Positions 42,422 to 51,910 are shown, numbered from the stretch's first letter. The stretch: DNA of 64,000 nt from CAVQBJ01 sp963819075 (GCA_963819075.1 CAWFUP010000005.1:62001-126000), one strand, 5' to 3'. Made by a program: numbers and translations. Notes: generated from the sequence alone by a model not told the origin.

Positions 42422-43489
42422 GTGAAGGTCGCGGTGCTCGGGGTGGGGCTCATCGGAGGCTCGATCGGTCTGGCCGCGCGCCGCCGGGTTGGGGCGCACG
42501 TGAGTGGGTTCGATCCGGACGGCGACGTGCTGCTGCTGGCGCGTGAGCGCGGGGTGATCGACGAGCCGGCCCCCGATCTCACCACGGCCGTGACCGGGGC
42601 GGACGTGGTGTTCGTGGCCGCACCGGTCGGAGCGTTGCCCGAGACCGTGGACGCCGCGCTGGCCGCAGCGTCGCAGGACTGCGTGGTCAGCGACGTCGGC
42701 TCGACCAAACGACCTCTGGCGTCGAGCGCGGCCGACGAGCGCTTCGTCGGCGGACACCCGCTCGCCGGCGCCGAGACTGCCGGCGTCGAGCACGCCCGCG
42801 AGGACCTCTTCGACGGCGCGGTCTGGTATCTGACGCCGACCCCCGGGACCTCGGGCGTGCTCTACGAGCGCCTGCATCGCCTGTGCAAGCGTCTCGGCGC
42901 CCAGCCGGTCGCCATCGACGCCGAGCTGCACGACCGGCTGATGGCCACCGTGTCGCACCTCCCGCACGTCCTGGCCAACGTGCTCGTCGCGCAGGGCGTC
43001 GGCGTCCTCGGCGGCGGCGAGCGGATTCCGGCGACCGGCCCGAGCTTTCGCGACGCGACGCGGGTGGCCGGCGCCAACTCGGCGATCTGGGCCGACATCT
43101 ACCGCTCCAACCGCGACATCCTCGTGCAGACGCTCGACGACACGATCGAGCGGCTCGGCGCGGCGCGGGCGCTCATCGCCGCAGGCGAGCGCGACGCCAT
43201 CGCCGCGTGGAACGACGCGGCGCGGGCCGATCGCGACGCGCTGCTCGGCGCCGGGCTCGCCGGCGGCGACGTTCACGAGCTACGGGCCTCGGTGCCCAAC
43301 CGCCCCGGCGTCATCGCCGACATCGCACTCGCGCTCGGGCGCAGCGGCGTCAACATCGTCGACATGGCGCTCTCACCGTCGGCCGACAACAGCCAGGGCG
43401 TCGTGGCGCTGTGGGTCCGCGGCGACGAGCAGGCCGAGCGCGCCGAGCAGCTGATCGGCGACCTGCGCTTCCCGGTGGCGAGGGCCTGA
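42422..43489 (+). CDS. tyrA: Prephenate dehydrogenase with C-terminal ACT domain
   Basis: TyrA oxidatively decarboxylates prephenate to 4-hydroxyphenylpyruvate for tyrosine. The 355-residue protein begins with the NAD motif VLGVGLIGGSIGLAAR, has DVGSTK, GGHPLAGAETAG (catalytic His) and LPHVLANVL, and ends with an ACT domain (about 283-350, VPNRPGVIADIALALG) that probably binds tyrosine. GTG 42422 is chosen because GGGAG lies 10 nt upstream; an in-frame GTG at 42413 would be only 1 nt from it. aroA follows 1 nt after the stop. Confidence 0.93.
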   Translation: MKVAVLGVGLIGGSIGLAARRRVGAHVSGFDPDGDVLLLARERGVIDEPAPDLTTAVTGADVVFVAAPVGALPETVDAALAAASQDCVVSDVGSTKRPLASSAADERFVGGHPLAGAETAGVEHAREDLFDGAVWYLTPTPGTSGVLYERLHRLCKRLGAQPVAIDAELHDRLMATVSHLPHVLANVLVAQGVGVLGGGERIPATGPSFRDATRVAGANSAIWADIYRSNRDILVQTLDDTIERLGAARALIAAGERDAIAAWNDAARADRDALLGAGLAGGDVHELRASVPNRPGVIADIALALGRSGVNIVDMALSPSADNSQGVVALWVRGDEQAERAEQLIGDLRFPVARA

Positions 43490-43490
43490 C

Positions 43491-44783
43491 GTGCGCTTCG
43501 ATCCCGTCGCGAGCCTCTCGGGCGAGCTCGAAGTACCGCCCGACAAGTCGATCTCGCATCGCGCCGCGCTGCTCGGTGCGATGTCCTCCGATCCGGTGCG
43601 CATCGTCAACTACCTCGACGCCGCCGACACGAACTCCACGCTGGCCGCGATGCACGAGCTCGGCGTGCTCGTCGAGCGCCGTCCCGAGGCCAATGAGGTC
43701 ATCATGCGCGGCAGCGGCCTGCGCGAGGCGCGCGAGCCGGAAGGTCCGATCGATGTCGGCAACGCCGGTACGCTGATGCGGTTGCTCCCCGGCTGGCTCG
43801 TCGCCCAGCGCGGGCGGCGCTTCGTCCTTGACGGCGATGCCTCGATCCGCCGCCGCCCGGTCGACCGCATCGCCGAGCCGCTGCGCGAGATGGGGGCCGA
43901 CGTGCAGGCCACCGACAGTCGCTACCCGCCGCTCGTGATCACCGGCGCGTCGCTGCACTCGATGGCCTACGAGATGCCGATCGCGAGCGCGCAGGTGAAG
44001 TCCTGCGTCCTCCTGGCGGCGCTCAACGCGGACGGCGCGACGACGGTCGGCGAGCCGGCTCGCAGCCGCGACCACACCGAGCGCATGCTGCTGCGAGCCG
44101 GCGCGACGATCCATCGCAATGGGCGCCACGTGACCGTGGCCAGCTGTGACGAGCTCGTGCTCGACGACATCGTGGTGCCCGGGGACCTGAGCTCGGCCGC
44201 GTTCCTCATCGCCGCCGGCGTGCTGGTCAAGAACTCGAAGCTGCTGCTGCGCAACGTCGGGGTCAACTGGACGCGGACGGGCTTCGTGCGCATCCTCGAG
44301 CGGATGGGCGGAATCGTCCTGGGCGACCTCGAGCGCCGCGAGGAGGACCTCGTCGCCGACGAGCCGGTGAGTGACCTCGATATCGCCTACGGTCCGCTCG
44401 TCGGCACGACCGTCGAGGCCGATGAGGTCCCGCTCGCGATTGACGAGCTCCCCCTCGTTGCGCTGCTCGGCTGCTTCGCCGAGGGCGAGACGGTCGTGCG
44501 CGGCGCCGCCGAGCTGCGCGTCAAGGAGTCCGACCGCATCGCCGGCGTCGTGGAAGGCCTGCGCGGTCTCGGCGCCGAGATCGAGGCGACACCAGACGGC
44601 TTCGCCGTCCAGGGCAGCGGTCAGCTGCGCGGGGGCACGATCGCGTCTCGCGGCGACCACCGCCTGGCGATGATGGGCGCGGTCGCCGGCCTCGCCTCCC
44701 GCGAGGGCGTCGAGGTCGAGGGGATGGACGCCGCGGGCGTGTCCTATCCCCGGTTCGCCGGCGACATCGCCGCGCTCGCATAG
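43491..44783 (+). CDS. aroA: 5-enolpyruvylshikimate-3-phosphate synthase
   Basis: AroA joins shikimate 3-phosphate and phosphoenolpyruvate. The 430-residue protein has PPDKSISHRAALLGAMS at the substrate site, GNAGTLMRLLPG, DASIRRRPVDRI, KSCVLLAALNA, the lid motif RVKESDRI and SRGDHRLAMMGAVAG. The residue equivalent to E. coli Gly96 is kept. The GTG start directly follows tyrA, so aroF-tyrA-aroA is an operon. The convergent pentapeptide gene ends 27 bp after its stop. Confidence 0.95.
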   Translation: MRFDPVASLSGELEVPPDKSISHRAALLGAMSSDPVRIVNYLDAADTNSTLAAMHELGVLVERRPEANEVIMRGSGLREAREPEGPIDVGNAGTLMRLLPGWLVAQRGRRFVLDGDASIRRRPVDRIAEPLREMGADVQATDSRYPPLVITGASLHSMAYEMPIASAQVKSCVLLAALNADGATTVGEPARSRDHTERMLLRAGATIHRNGRHVTVASCDELVLDDIVVPGDLSSAAFLIAAGVLVKNSKLLLRNVGVNWTRTGFVRILERMGGIVLGDLERREEDLVADEPVSDLDIAYGPLVGTTVEADEVPLAIDELPLVALLGCFAEGETVVRGAAELRVKESDRIAGVVEGLRGLGAEIEATPDGFAVQGSGQLRGGTIASRGDHRLAMMGAVAGLASREGVEVEGMDAAGVSYPRFAGDIAALA

Positions 44784-44809
44784 CGCCAGCCCGCCCGGAG
44801 CCCGCTCGT

Positions 44810-45469
44810 TCAGTGCTCGTCGAGCACCTCGATGCCGAGCGTCGCCGCCCATGTGCCGGCCAGCTCGACGATGTCCGGCCACTCCATCGCCGCGCCGCGC
44901 AGGCTCGTGACGCCCTGCAGGCCGCTGAGGTCGCAGCGGCGCAGCTCGCAGCGCTTCAGTCGTGCGCCGCGGAAATCGGCCTCGCTCAGGTCGCAGCCGT
45001 GGAAGCGCACCGACTCGAGGCCGGCCTCGAGGAAGTCCGAGCCGCTGAGCAGGCAGTTCTCGAACGTCACCCGCGCCAGCCGCGCGGCGCCGAACGACGC
45101 GAGGTCGACGCGGCAGTCCTGCAGCGTCACGTCGCGCCAAGTCGCCGACGGCAACGCGATCCCCGTGAGACGGCTCGTCTCGATCACCGTCCGCGAGAGC
45201 TCGGCGCCTCGGGCGCGGACATTGGCCAGGTTGCACGCGCGCAGCCTGGCGTCGGCGAGGCGCAACTGGTCAAGGCGCGAGCCCGAGAGGTCGGTCCGGG
45301 TGAGGCGCCCGGCGCTCAGCGTGACGCCTCGCGCGTCCTGGTCGCTGAGGGTGGCGTCGATGACCTCGACCTCGTCGTAGGTGACGTCGTGTTCGAGCGC
45401 CGCCACCTCGAGGCGCTCGAGCTCGGGGGTCTCGGCCGGCGGCTGGGGTGCGCGGGCGGGGGTGCGCAT
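44810..45469 (-). CDS. Pentapeptide-repeat protein
   Basis: The 219-residue protein has about 25 A(D/N)Lxx-type units between residues 50 and 195 (LSGSRLDQLRLADARLRACN, DFLEAGLESVRFHGCDLSEA, FRGARLKRCELRRCDLSGLQ), forming a right-handed quadrilateral beta-helix. Function is unknown; some members mimic DNA and protect gyrase, but there is no evidence for that here. The short C-terminal tail (MEWPDIVELAGTWAATLGIE) is often seen in this family. The ATG at 45469 is chosen as the last start before the repeats that has a TTATCG-like box 7 nt upstream. It is divergent from cmk. Confidence 0.85.
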   Translation of the reverse strand: MRTPARAPQPPAETPELERLEVAALEHDVTYDEVEVIDATLSDQDARGVTLSAGRLTRTDLSGSRLDQLRLADARLRACNLANVRARGAELSRTVIETSRLTGIALPSATWRDVTLQDCRVDLASFGAARLARVTFENCLLSGSDFLEAGLESVRFHGCDLSEADFRGARLKRCELRRCDLSGLQGVTSLRGAAMEWPDIVELAGTWAATLGIEVLDEH

Positions 45470-45529
45470 GTCGGCGATAAGCCAACCACGAGCGGCCGTC
45501 GCCGTGCCCGCCGCCCCGTGGTTCGTCGC

Positions 45530-45535
45530 TATCGT
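45530..45535 (+). promoter_or_regulatory. -10 box (TATCGT) for cmk
   Basis: TATCGT ends 8 nt before the cmk ATG at 45544, which fits a leaderless start. Confidence 0.45.
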
Positions 45536-45543
45536 CACCGCCG

Positions 45544-46170
45544 ATGGTGATCGCGATCGACGGCCCAGCCGGCGCCGGGAAGTCAACGGTGGCGCGCGCC
45601 GTCGCCGAGGCGCTCGGCTTCACCTACCTCGACAGCGGCTCGATGTATCGAGCGACCGCGCTCGCCGCGCTGCGCGCCGGTGCCGGCGCCGATGCGGCGG
45701 CCATCGCACGTGACACGAAGATCGAGCTCGGAGAGCGCGTGCGCCTCAACGGCGACGACGTCACCGAGGCTATCCGGGCGCCCGAGGTCTCCGAGGCGGC
45801 GTCCCGCGTGGCCGCCGACCCGCAGGTGCGCGCCGCGCTGGTCGCCAAGCAGCGGGCGCTCATGGCCGCCGGCAACTGGGTGGCCGAGGGACGCGACATC
45901 GGCACCGTCGTGGCGCCCGACGCCGAGCTGAAGGTGTTCCTGACGGCCAGCGCTCGCGAGCGCGCGCAGCGCCGCGCGGCCGAGTCCCAACGTGACGTGC
46001 ACGCCGTGCTCGCCGAGCAGGCCCAGCGCGACGAGCGCGACGAGCAGCGCGCGCACAGTCCGCTCGCGCCCGCGCCCGATGCCATGCAGCTCGACACCAC
46101 CGACCTCGGCGTGGCCGAGGTGGTGGACCGGATCGCCGCGCTCGCGCAGCCGCTGCTGGCCACGGGCTGA
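45544..46170 (+). CDS. cmk: Cytidylate kinase
   Basis: Cmk phosphorylates CMP and dCMP with ATP in pyrimidine salvage. The 208-residue protein has the P-loop IDGPAGAGKSTVARAVAEAL, LDSGSMYRATA, GRDIGTVVAPDAELKVFL and the LID-region arginines, all typical. The ATG at 45544 follows a leaderless-type -10. In many Actinobacteria and Firmicutes cmk sits next to der; here a regulator and a monooxygenase gene lie between them. Confidence 0.95.
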   Translation: MVIAIDGPAGAGKSTVARAVAEALGFTYLDSGSMYRATALAALRAGAGADAAAIARDTKIELGERVRLNGDDVTEAIRAPEVSEAASRVAADPQVRAALVAKQRALMAAGNWVAEGRDIGTVVAPDAELKVFLTASARERAQRRAAESQRDVHAVLAEQAQRDERDEQRAHSPLAPAPDAMQLDTTDLGVAEVVDRIAALAQPLLATG

Positions 46171-46216
46171 GGCCGGAGAGCGCCCGGCCACCGCTCGCCG
46201 GTCGCGACGTCCCGCC

Positions 46217-47473
46217 CTACGGCCCGTCGGCTCGAACCGCCGTCCGCGGCCCGAGCCAGTGCGCGATCTCCAACGCGAGACCGACCTGCAGCCCGCGACC
46301 CTCCAGTGGCGCCGGTAGCAACTCGCGTGCGCGCGCCAGGCGGTTGAGCACCGTGTTGCGGTGCGCGTACAGCGCCCGCGCGGCCCGCGACGCGCTGAAC
46401 TGCTCGCGGATGTAGACGCGCAGCGTCTCGCGCAGCTCCGGGTCGGCGGTGGCGAGGTCGCCGAGCGTCCTGGTGACGAAGTCCGCCGCCTCATCCGCGT
46501 CCTGGGCGGATAGCGCGACCAGGTGCACGTCCTCGTAAGTGGCGATTCGCACGCCCTCGGACATGCGGTTCATGAGCCGCTGCGTGGCGAGTGCGTCGAG
46601 ATGGCTACGGCGGAATCCCTCCATCCCGGCGGCCGTCGTCCCGAGCGCGACGCGCAAGCCGCCGGCCGTGGCCAGGTACGCCCGCACGGCGTCCAGCGCC
46701 GGCGCGTTCCCGTCGGGGTACCACACCCACAGCGACCGGGTGGTGGCGGCCACGCTGAATGGGTGCCGCGCGCCAGCGGCCCGCGCGAGGACGTCGGCGG
46801 CCTGCTCGAGCTCGCCGGAATCGGGGGCCTCGGCTTCGCTCCAGACGACTGCCGCGGTGTGGCGGCGGGCGAGCTCGTAGCGCAGGCGCGCGCTTGCCCG
46901 ATCGCTCGTGATCGGCGCGCCCTCGAGGATGAGGTTCACGATCTCCAGGCGCTCCGCGCGCGTGCCGCGGACGAGCTGCTCGCGCTCGCGCCCGATGTGC
47001 TCCTCGATTCCCGCCACCGTCTGGTCGACGAAGGCGAAGATGGACCGAGCCGTGACGTCGAGCAGCTCGCGCAGCTCCTGCGGGTCGTCGGTGAGCGTGA
47101 ACGCCTGGGTCATCCAGGCACGCCAGGCCGCGTTCTGGCCGATGCGGTACGTGTTGAGCGTCGCCTCGTCGAGCCCGCGGCGCACGATGTCGCGCGCGAG
47201 ATCGAGAACCTCGGGGCTGAGGTTCGCCGGGACCGGCGCCCCCGGTCGGCCGAGGTTCGCAGTGGCCCAGTGCAGCATGTTCGCGTGGTCGGTGGCGATC
47301 GTCGCCGCCGTGATCGCCGGGTCGGCGGCGAGCCGGGGCGGCGCGGCCGCCAGGACGGCGGCGTCGACCTCCGCGAACAGCGCCCGCGGATCGTCCAGGA
47401 ACGCGCGGGCTCCGGCCCGGATCAGGGCGGCGACACGCTCGCTCGGCGGCTCCCAGGCGGTGCTCGCGGACAT
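46217..47473 (-). CDS. PucR/CdaR-type transcriptional regulator
   Basis: The 418-residue protein has an N-terminal alpha-helical sensory region, a GGDEF-like middle segment (about 155-330) and a C-terminal helix-turn-helix of the PucR type (LRETLRVYIREQFSASRAAR, ALYAHRNTVLNRLARARELL). Such regulators control catabolic or oxidative genes in response to small molecules. The start ATG 47473 has TATCGT 8 nt upstream; an in-frame ATG at 47533 would place the operator inside the coding region. It is divergent from a flavin monooxygenase gene, its probable target, with a long inverted repeat between them. Confidence 0.82.
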   Translation of the reverse strand: MSASTAWEPPSERVAALIRAGARAFLDDPRALFAEVDAAVLAAAPPRLAADPAITAATIATDHANMLHWATANLGRPGAPVPANLSPEVLDLARDIVRRGLDEATLNTYRIGQNAAWRAWMTQAFTLTDDPQELRELLDVTARSIFAFVDQTVAGIEEHIGREREQLVRGTRAERLEIVNLILEGAPITSDRASARLRYELARRHTAAVVWSEAEAPDSGELEQAADVLARAAGARHPFSVAATTRSLWVWYPDGNAPALDAVRAYLATAGGLRVALGTTAAGMEGFRRSHLDALATQRLMNRMSEGVRIATYEDVHLVALSAQDADEAADFVTRTLGDLATADPELRETLRVYIREQFSASRAARALYAHRNTVLNRLARARELLPAPLEGRGLQVGLALEIAHWLGPRTAVRADGP

Positions 47474-47496
47474 GCGTAGCAACGATACCCCTGCCT

Positions 47497-47540
47497 GGGC
47501 ATGGTGCCTATCTGACAGGCCAAGAATAGGCATAATGCCC
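47497..47540. promoter_or_regulatory. Inverted repeat between regulator and monooxygenase (operator candidate)
   Basis: The left arm (47497-47512, GGGCATGGTGCCTATC) and right arm (47525-47540) are inverted copies matching at 13 of 16 positions, separated by 12 bp. The right arm contains the perfect small palindrome GGCATAATGCC. The whole element lies in the divergent promoter region and is probably bound by the adjacent PucR-type protein. Confidence 0.6.
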
Positions 47541-47602
47541 TAGTGTTTGGCTGGGTGGCCAGTCACGCTATGGTCGATCCCCGACGAGAGCGAGCCCAAC
47601 CG

Positions 47603-49144
47603 ATGAGTCTGTCAGTCCTTGAGCATCCCACCGAGACCGAAACCGCGGTCGAGCGCGTCAACGTGCTCATCGTCGGGGCGGGCGTGTCGGGCATCGGCTG
47701 CGCATACCACCTGCAGACCGAGCAGCCGAGCAAGAGCTACCTCATCCTCGAGGCGCGCGAGGCCACCGGCGGCACGTGGGACCTGTTCCGCTACCCGGGA
47801 ATCCGCTCGGACTCCGACCTGCACACCTTCGGTTACGAGTTCAAGCCGTGGGTGAACGAGAAGGCGATCGCCGACGGCCCGGCGATCCTGCGCTACATCC
47901 GCGAGACCGCCACCGAGAACGGCATCGACGCGCACATCCGGGTCGGCCACCGCGTGGTTCGTGCGGCGTGGTCGAGCGCGCAGGCGCGGTGGACGGTCGA
48001 GGTCAGCCGTGGCGACACCGGCGAGACGGTGCTGTTCACCTGCGACTGGCTGTTCTGCGCCGGCGGCTACTACCGCTACGACGAGGGGTACACGCCGCAC
48101 TTCGAGGGTCAGGAGCGCTTCCCTGGGCCGATCCTGCATCCGCAGCATTGGCCGGAGGACCTCGACTATGCCGGCAAGCGCGTCGTGGTGATCGGCAGCG
48201 GCGCGACCGCGGTGACGCTCGCCCCGGCGATGGCCGACCAGGCGGCCCACGTGACGATGCTGCAGCGTTCGCCCACCTACGTCCTCTCGGTGCCCGAGCG
48301 CGACCCGATCGCGAACGCGCTCAAGCGCGTGCTCCCGGCGCGGACCGCGTACTGGTTGACGCGCCGCAAGAACATCTGGCTGCAGCGCACCGTCTACCGG
48401 CTCAGCAAGAGCCATCCGCAGCTCGTGCGCCGGGTGCTGACCGCGCTCGTCCGCCTCCACCTACCCAAGGGATATCCGGTCGACGTCCACTTCAACCCCC
48501 ACTACAACCCGTGGGATCAGCGCCTGTGCGCCGTGCCGGACGCGGATCTGTTCAAGGAGATCGGCCGCGGCCGCGTCTCGATCGTCACCGACCGGATCAA
48601 GGCGTTCAACGAGCGCGGCATCGAGCTGGAGTCCGGCCGCGAGCTCGAGGCCGACATCATCGTCACGGCGACCGGATTGAACCTCCTCGCCCTCGGCGGC
48701 ATCCAGCTGAGCGTCGACGGCGCCGAGGTGAACCTGGCCCAGACGATGGTGTTCAAGTCGATGATGGTCAGCGATGTGCCGAACTTCGCCTTCGCGGTCG
48801 GTTACACGAACTCTTCGTGGACACTCAAGGTCGACATCGTCTGCGAGTACGTCGGCCGCCTGCTCGCGTACATGGACGAGCACGGCTACGCGAGCTGCGT
48901 GCCGCACAACGACGACCCGGCGATGGCCACGCGTCCGCTGCTGGACTTCGGGGCCGGATACGTGCAGCGCTCGGTGCACGATTGGCCGAAGCAGGGATCG
49001 CGCCTTCCGTGGTCGGTGGCGATGAGCTATCGCCAGGACGTCAAGAACCTCCGCAAGGGCCCGATCGAGGACCCGGCGCTGCGCTTCTCCCGGCTCCCGC
49101 CGGTGGCCGAGGCGGCCGGCGCGACCGAGCTCGCCGGAGTCTGA
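47603..49144 (+). CDS. Flavin-containing Baeyer-Villiger-type monooxygenase
   Basis: This FAD- and NADPH-dependent oxygenase probably oxidises a ketone or related hydrophobic compound. The 513-residue protein has two Rossmann motifs (GAGVSGIGCA near 22 and GSGATAVTLAP near 200) and between them the Baeyer-Villiger fingerprint FxGxxxHxxxWP, here FPGPILHPQHWP. It resembles the EtaA/alkane-ketone group with GGTWDLFRYPGIRSDSDLHT. ATG 47603 is chosen for the usual N-terminal length; an upstream ATG at 47570 is possible. The divergent regulator and operator suggest substrate induction. It interrupts the cmk-der pair and looks like an accessory module. Confidence 0.88.
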   Translation: MSLSVLEHPTETETAVERVNVLIVGAGVSGIGCAYHLQTEQPSKSYLILEAREATGGTWDLFRYPGIRSDSDLHTFGYEFKPWVNEKAIADGPAILRYIRETATENGIDAHIRVGHRVVRAAWSSAQARWTVEVSRGDTGETVLFTCDWLFCAGGYYRYDEGYTPHFEGQERFPGPILHPQHWPEDLDYAGKRVVVIGSGATAVTLAPAMADQAAHVTMLQRSPTYVLSVPERDPIANALKRVLPARTAYWLTRRKNIWLQRTVYRLSKSHPQLVRRVLTALVRLHLPKGYPVDVHFNPHYNPWDQRLCAVPDADLFKEIGRGRVSIVTDRIKAFNERGIELESGRELEADIIVTATGLNLLALGGIQLSVDGAEVNLAQTMVFKSMMVSDVPNFAFAVGYTNSSWTLKVDIVCEYVGRLLAYMDEHGYASCVPHNDDPAMATRPLLDFGAGYVQRSVHDWPKQGSRLPWSVAMSYRQDVKNLRKGPIEDPALRFSRLPPVAEAAGATELAGV

Positions 49145-49230
49145 GGGCTCCCGCCGCGGCGAGCGCCCGCGGCGTCCGCCGTTCGCACGGCCGCCGGGGA
49201 CCGCCCCGCCGGCCCGCCATACTGCCTGCC

Positions 49231-50583
49231 ATGAAGGTCGCCGTCGTCGGCTATCCCAACGTGGGCAAGTCCTCGCTCATCAATCGCCTCACCGGTTCTC
49301 GCGAGGCCGTCGTGCACGAGCGCCCGGGCGTGACGCGCGACCGCAAGGAGCTCGCCTGCGAATGGAACGGCCGGCGCTTCACGCTCGTCGATACGGGCGG
49401 CGTGGACTTCGAGGACCTCGACCCGCTCGCCGGCTCCATCCGCGACCAGGCGCGCGCCGGCATCGCCGACGCCGCCGTCGCCCTGTTCGTCGTCGACGCG
49501 CAGGCCGGCGTGCGCCCGGGTGACGAGGAGCTCGCCGACCTGCTGCGCCGCGCGAGCGTTCCCGTGCTGGTGGCCGCCAACAAGGTCGACTCGGTGCGCG
49601 ACATGGCGCTCGCCGCCGAATTCCACCGCCTCGGGCTCGGCGAGCCGATCCCGGTTTCGGCCACCCAGGGGCTCGGGAGCGGCGATCTGCTCGACGCGCT
49701 CGTGCCGCTGCTGCCCGAGGACGACGACGAGCCCGACGAGGACGTCGTGCGGCTCGCCGTCATCGGCCGGCCGAACGTCGGCAAGTCTTCGCTCGTCAAC
49801 CGCTTCCTCGGCGAGGACCGCGTGATCGTCTCCGAGGTGGCGGGCACGACGCGCGACGCGATCGACATGCCGCTCATCGTCGGCGACCGCCGGGTGACGC
49901 TCGTCGACACGGCCGGCATGCGCCGCCAGAGCAAGGTGAGCGACTCGGTCGAGTACTACACGACGCTGCGCTCGCAGCGCGCGGCCGAGCGGGCCGACGT
50001 CGCGCTCGTTGTCTGCGATGCCACCGACGGCGTCACCGCGCAGGACCTGCGCATCGCCGAGCTGGCGATGAAGTCCTCCTGCGCGACGGCGCTCGTGCTC
50101 AACAAGTGGGACATCGGGGGCGAGGACGCCGACCTCGACCACATCCGTGGCCGGGTCGCCGAGAAGCTCCGGCTGCGCCCGAAGGTGCTCACAGCGAGCG
50201 CGCTCACCGGCCGGCACACCCCACGGATCCTCACCGAGGCGATCGGCCTCGGGGACCGCATGCTCGGCCGCATCCCGACCCCCGAGCTCAACCGCTTCCT
50301 GGCCGAGGCCATACAGGCCCGCCAGCCACCCGTCGGCACGCGCCGCGGCAGCTCCCAGCACCGCCTCAAGCTCATCTACATGGCGCAGATCGGCACGCGT
50401 CCGCCGCGCTTTGCCATCCAGGTCAACTCGCGCACCCGCATCACGCGCGACTACGCCTACTTCCTGGAGAATCGCCTGCGGGCTCGCTTCGGCTTCGACG
50501 GGGTGCCGCTGGTGATCGACTTCGTCGAGCGCGGCCAGCGCCGGCGCGAGGCCGAGCGCCCGGCCGCGAGCGGCCGGCGCTGA
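49231..50583 (+). CDS. der: Ribosome assembly GTPase Der (EngA)
   Basis: Der has two tandem GTPase domains and helps assemble the 50S subunit. The 450-residue protein has G1 motifs GYPNVGKSSL (near residue 8) and GRPNVGKSSL (near 178), G3 motifs DTGG and DTAGM, G4 motifs NKVD and NKWD, and a C-terminal KH-like domain ending FVERGQRRREAE. The ATG at 49231 lies 7 nt after CATACT, suggesting a leaderless start. Confidence 0.96.
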   Translation: MKVAVVGYPNVGKSSLINRLTGSREAVVHERPGVTRDRKELACEWNGRRFTLVDTGGVDFEDLDPLAGSIRDQARAGIADAAVALFVVDAQAGVRPGDEELADLLRRASVPVLVAANKVDSVRDMALAAEFHRLGLGEPIPVSATQGLGSGDLLDALVPLLPEDDDEPDEDVVRLAVIGRPNVGKSSLVNRFLGEDRVIVSEVAGTTRDAIDMPLIVGDRRVTLVDTAGMRRQSKVSDSVEYYTTLRSQRAAERADVALVVCDATDGVTAQDLRIAELAMKSSCATALVLNKWDIGGEDADLDHIRGRVAEKLRLRPKVLTASALTGRHTPRILTEAIGLGDRMLGRIPTPELNRFLAEAIQARQPPVGTRRGSSQHRLKLIYMAQIGTRPPRFAIQVNSRTRITRDYAYFLENRLRARFGFDGVPLVIDFVERGQRRREAERPAASGRR

Positions 50584-50638
50584 GCGGCTCGGCCGGGGGC
50601 GCGGCCGGCCCGCCGGACCCCAAATACCCGAATGCACA

Positions 50639-50644
50639 TAGACT
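50639..50644 (+). promoter_or_regulatory. Candidate -10 box (TAGACT) for metK
   Basis: TAGACT lies 48 nt before the metK ATG, giving a short leader of about 42 nt. No SAM riboswitch fold is recognisable in the 109-bp der-metK gap. A GC-rich inverted repeat near 50590-50606 could end der transcription. Confidence 0.35.
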
Positions 50645-50692
50645 TCCACGACTTTTGACCGCCCTCGACGACGGAGCCGACCGCCCCCTCCT

Positions 50693-51910
50693 ATGAGCCA
50701 GCTTTCCGACACCGAGTACCTGTTCACCTCCGAATCCGTGACCGAGGGTCACCCCGACAAGATCGCCGACCAGATCTCCGACGGCGTGCTCGATGCCGTC
50801 CTGCGCGATGACCCCTACGGGCGCGTCGCCTGTGAGACGCTCGTGAACACCGGTCTCGTCGTCGTCTCGGGCGAGATCTCCACCGACACCTACGTCGACA
50901 TCCAGGAGATCGCCCGCCACACGATCGACAAGATCGGCTACAACGACGCCGCGTTCGGCTTCGACTGCAACACCTGCGCGGTCATCAACGCGATCGACAA
51001 GCAGTCGCCCGACATCGCCCAGGGCGTCGACGCCGCCTACGAGACGCGCCACGACCCCGCCGACGAGGACGAGCTCGATGTCGCCGGCGCGGGCGATCAG
51101 GGGATGATGTTCGGCTACGCATCGAACGAGACCGACGAGTTGATGCCGCTGCCGATCTCGCTCGCGCACAAGCTTGCCAAGCGCCTCGCCGAGGTCCGCA
51201 AGGGCGACGTGCTGCCCTATCTGCGCCCGGACGGTAAGACGCAGGTCACGGTGCGCTACCGGGACGGCCGCCCAGTGGCGATCGAGAAGATCCTCATCTC
51301 CACGCAGCACTCCGACGGCATCGACTCCCAGTCGCTCATCAAGCCCGACCTGTTCGAGCACGTGCTGCGCCCCGTGCTGCCGGCGGCGCTGTACGACGAG
51401 AACCAGCTGCTGCGCAACTTCCTCGTCAACCCGACTGGGCGCTTCGTCATCGGCGGGCCGATGGGCGACTGTGGCCTGACCGGGCGCAAGATCATCGTCG
51501 ACACCTACGGCGGCATGGCGCGCCACGGCGGCGGGGCGTTCTCGGGCAAGGACCCCTCCAAGGTCGACCGCTCCGCGGCCTACGCGGCGCGCTGGGTGGC
51601 CAAGAACATCGTCGCCGCGGGCCTCGCCGATCGCGCCGAGGTTCAGGTGGCGTATGCGATCGGCGTCGCTCACCCGGTGTCGGTGATGGTCGAGACCTTC
51701 GGCACCGAGAAGATCGGCCGCGCGCAGATCGCCGCGCTCGTCGACGAGCACTTCGACCTGCGGCCCGGCGCGTTCCGCGAGGAGCTGCGCCTGCACCGCC
51801 CGATCTACCAGAAGACGGCCGCGTACGGTCACTTCGGGCGCGACGATCACGACTTCACCTGGGAACGCACGGATAAGGCGACAACGCTGCGCGCGGCGGC
51901 CGGACTGTAA
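50693..51910 (+). CDS. metK: S-adenosylmethionine synthetase
   Basis: MetK makes SAM from methionine and ATP. The 405-residue protein shows TSESVTEGHPDKIADQISD, GAGDQGMMFGYA, and the phosphate loop GGGAFSGKDPSKVDRSAAYA, all diagnostic. The product supplies methyl groups used by several enzymes in this window (RsmH, RlmN, RsmB, the class I methyltransferase). The ATG at 50693 gives the standard short N-terminus. Confidence 0.97.
   Translation: MSQLSDTEYLFTSESVTEGHPDKIADQISDGVLDAVLRDDPYGRVACETLVNTGLVVVSGEISTDTYVDIQEIARHTIDKIGYNDAAFGFDCNTCAVINAIDKQSPDIAQGVDAAYETRHDPADEDELDVAGAGDQGMMFGYASNETDELMPLPISLAHKLAKRLAEVRKGDVLPYLRPDGKTQVTVRYRDGRPVAIEKILISTQHSDGIDSQSLIKPDLFEHVLRPVLPAALYDENQLLRNFLVNPTGRFVIGGPMGDCGLTGRKIIVDTYGGMARHGGGAFSGKDPSKVDRSAAYAARWVAKNIVAAGLADRAEVQVAYAIGVAHPVSVMVETFGTEKIGRAQIAALVDEHFDLRPGAFREELRLHRPIYQKTAAYGHFGRDDHDFTWERTDKATTLRAAAGL

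Noticed and set aside
50584..50692. Possible SAM riboswitch before metK
   Set aside because: The predicted leader is only about 42 nt and lacks SAM aptamer motifs.
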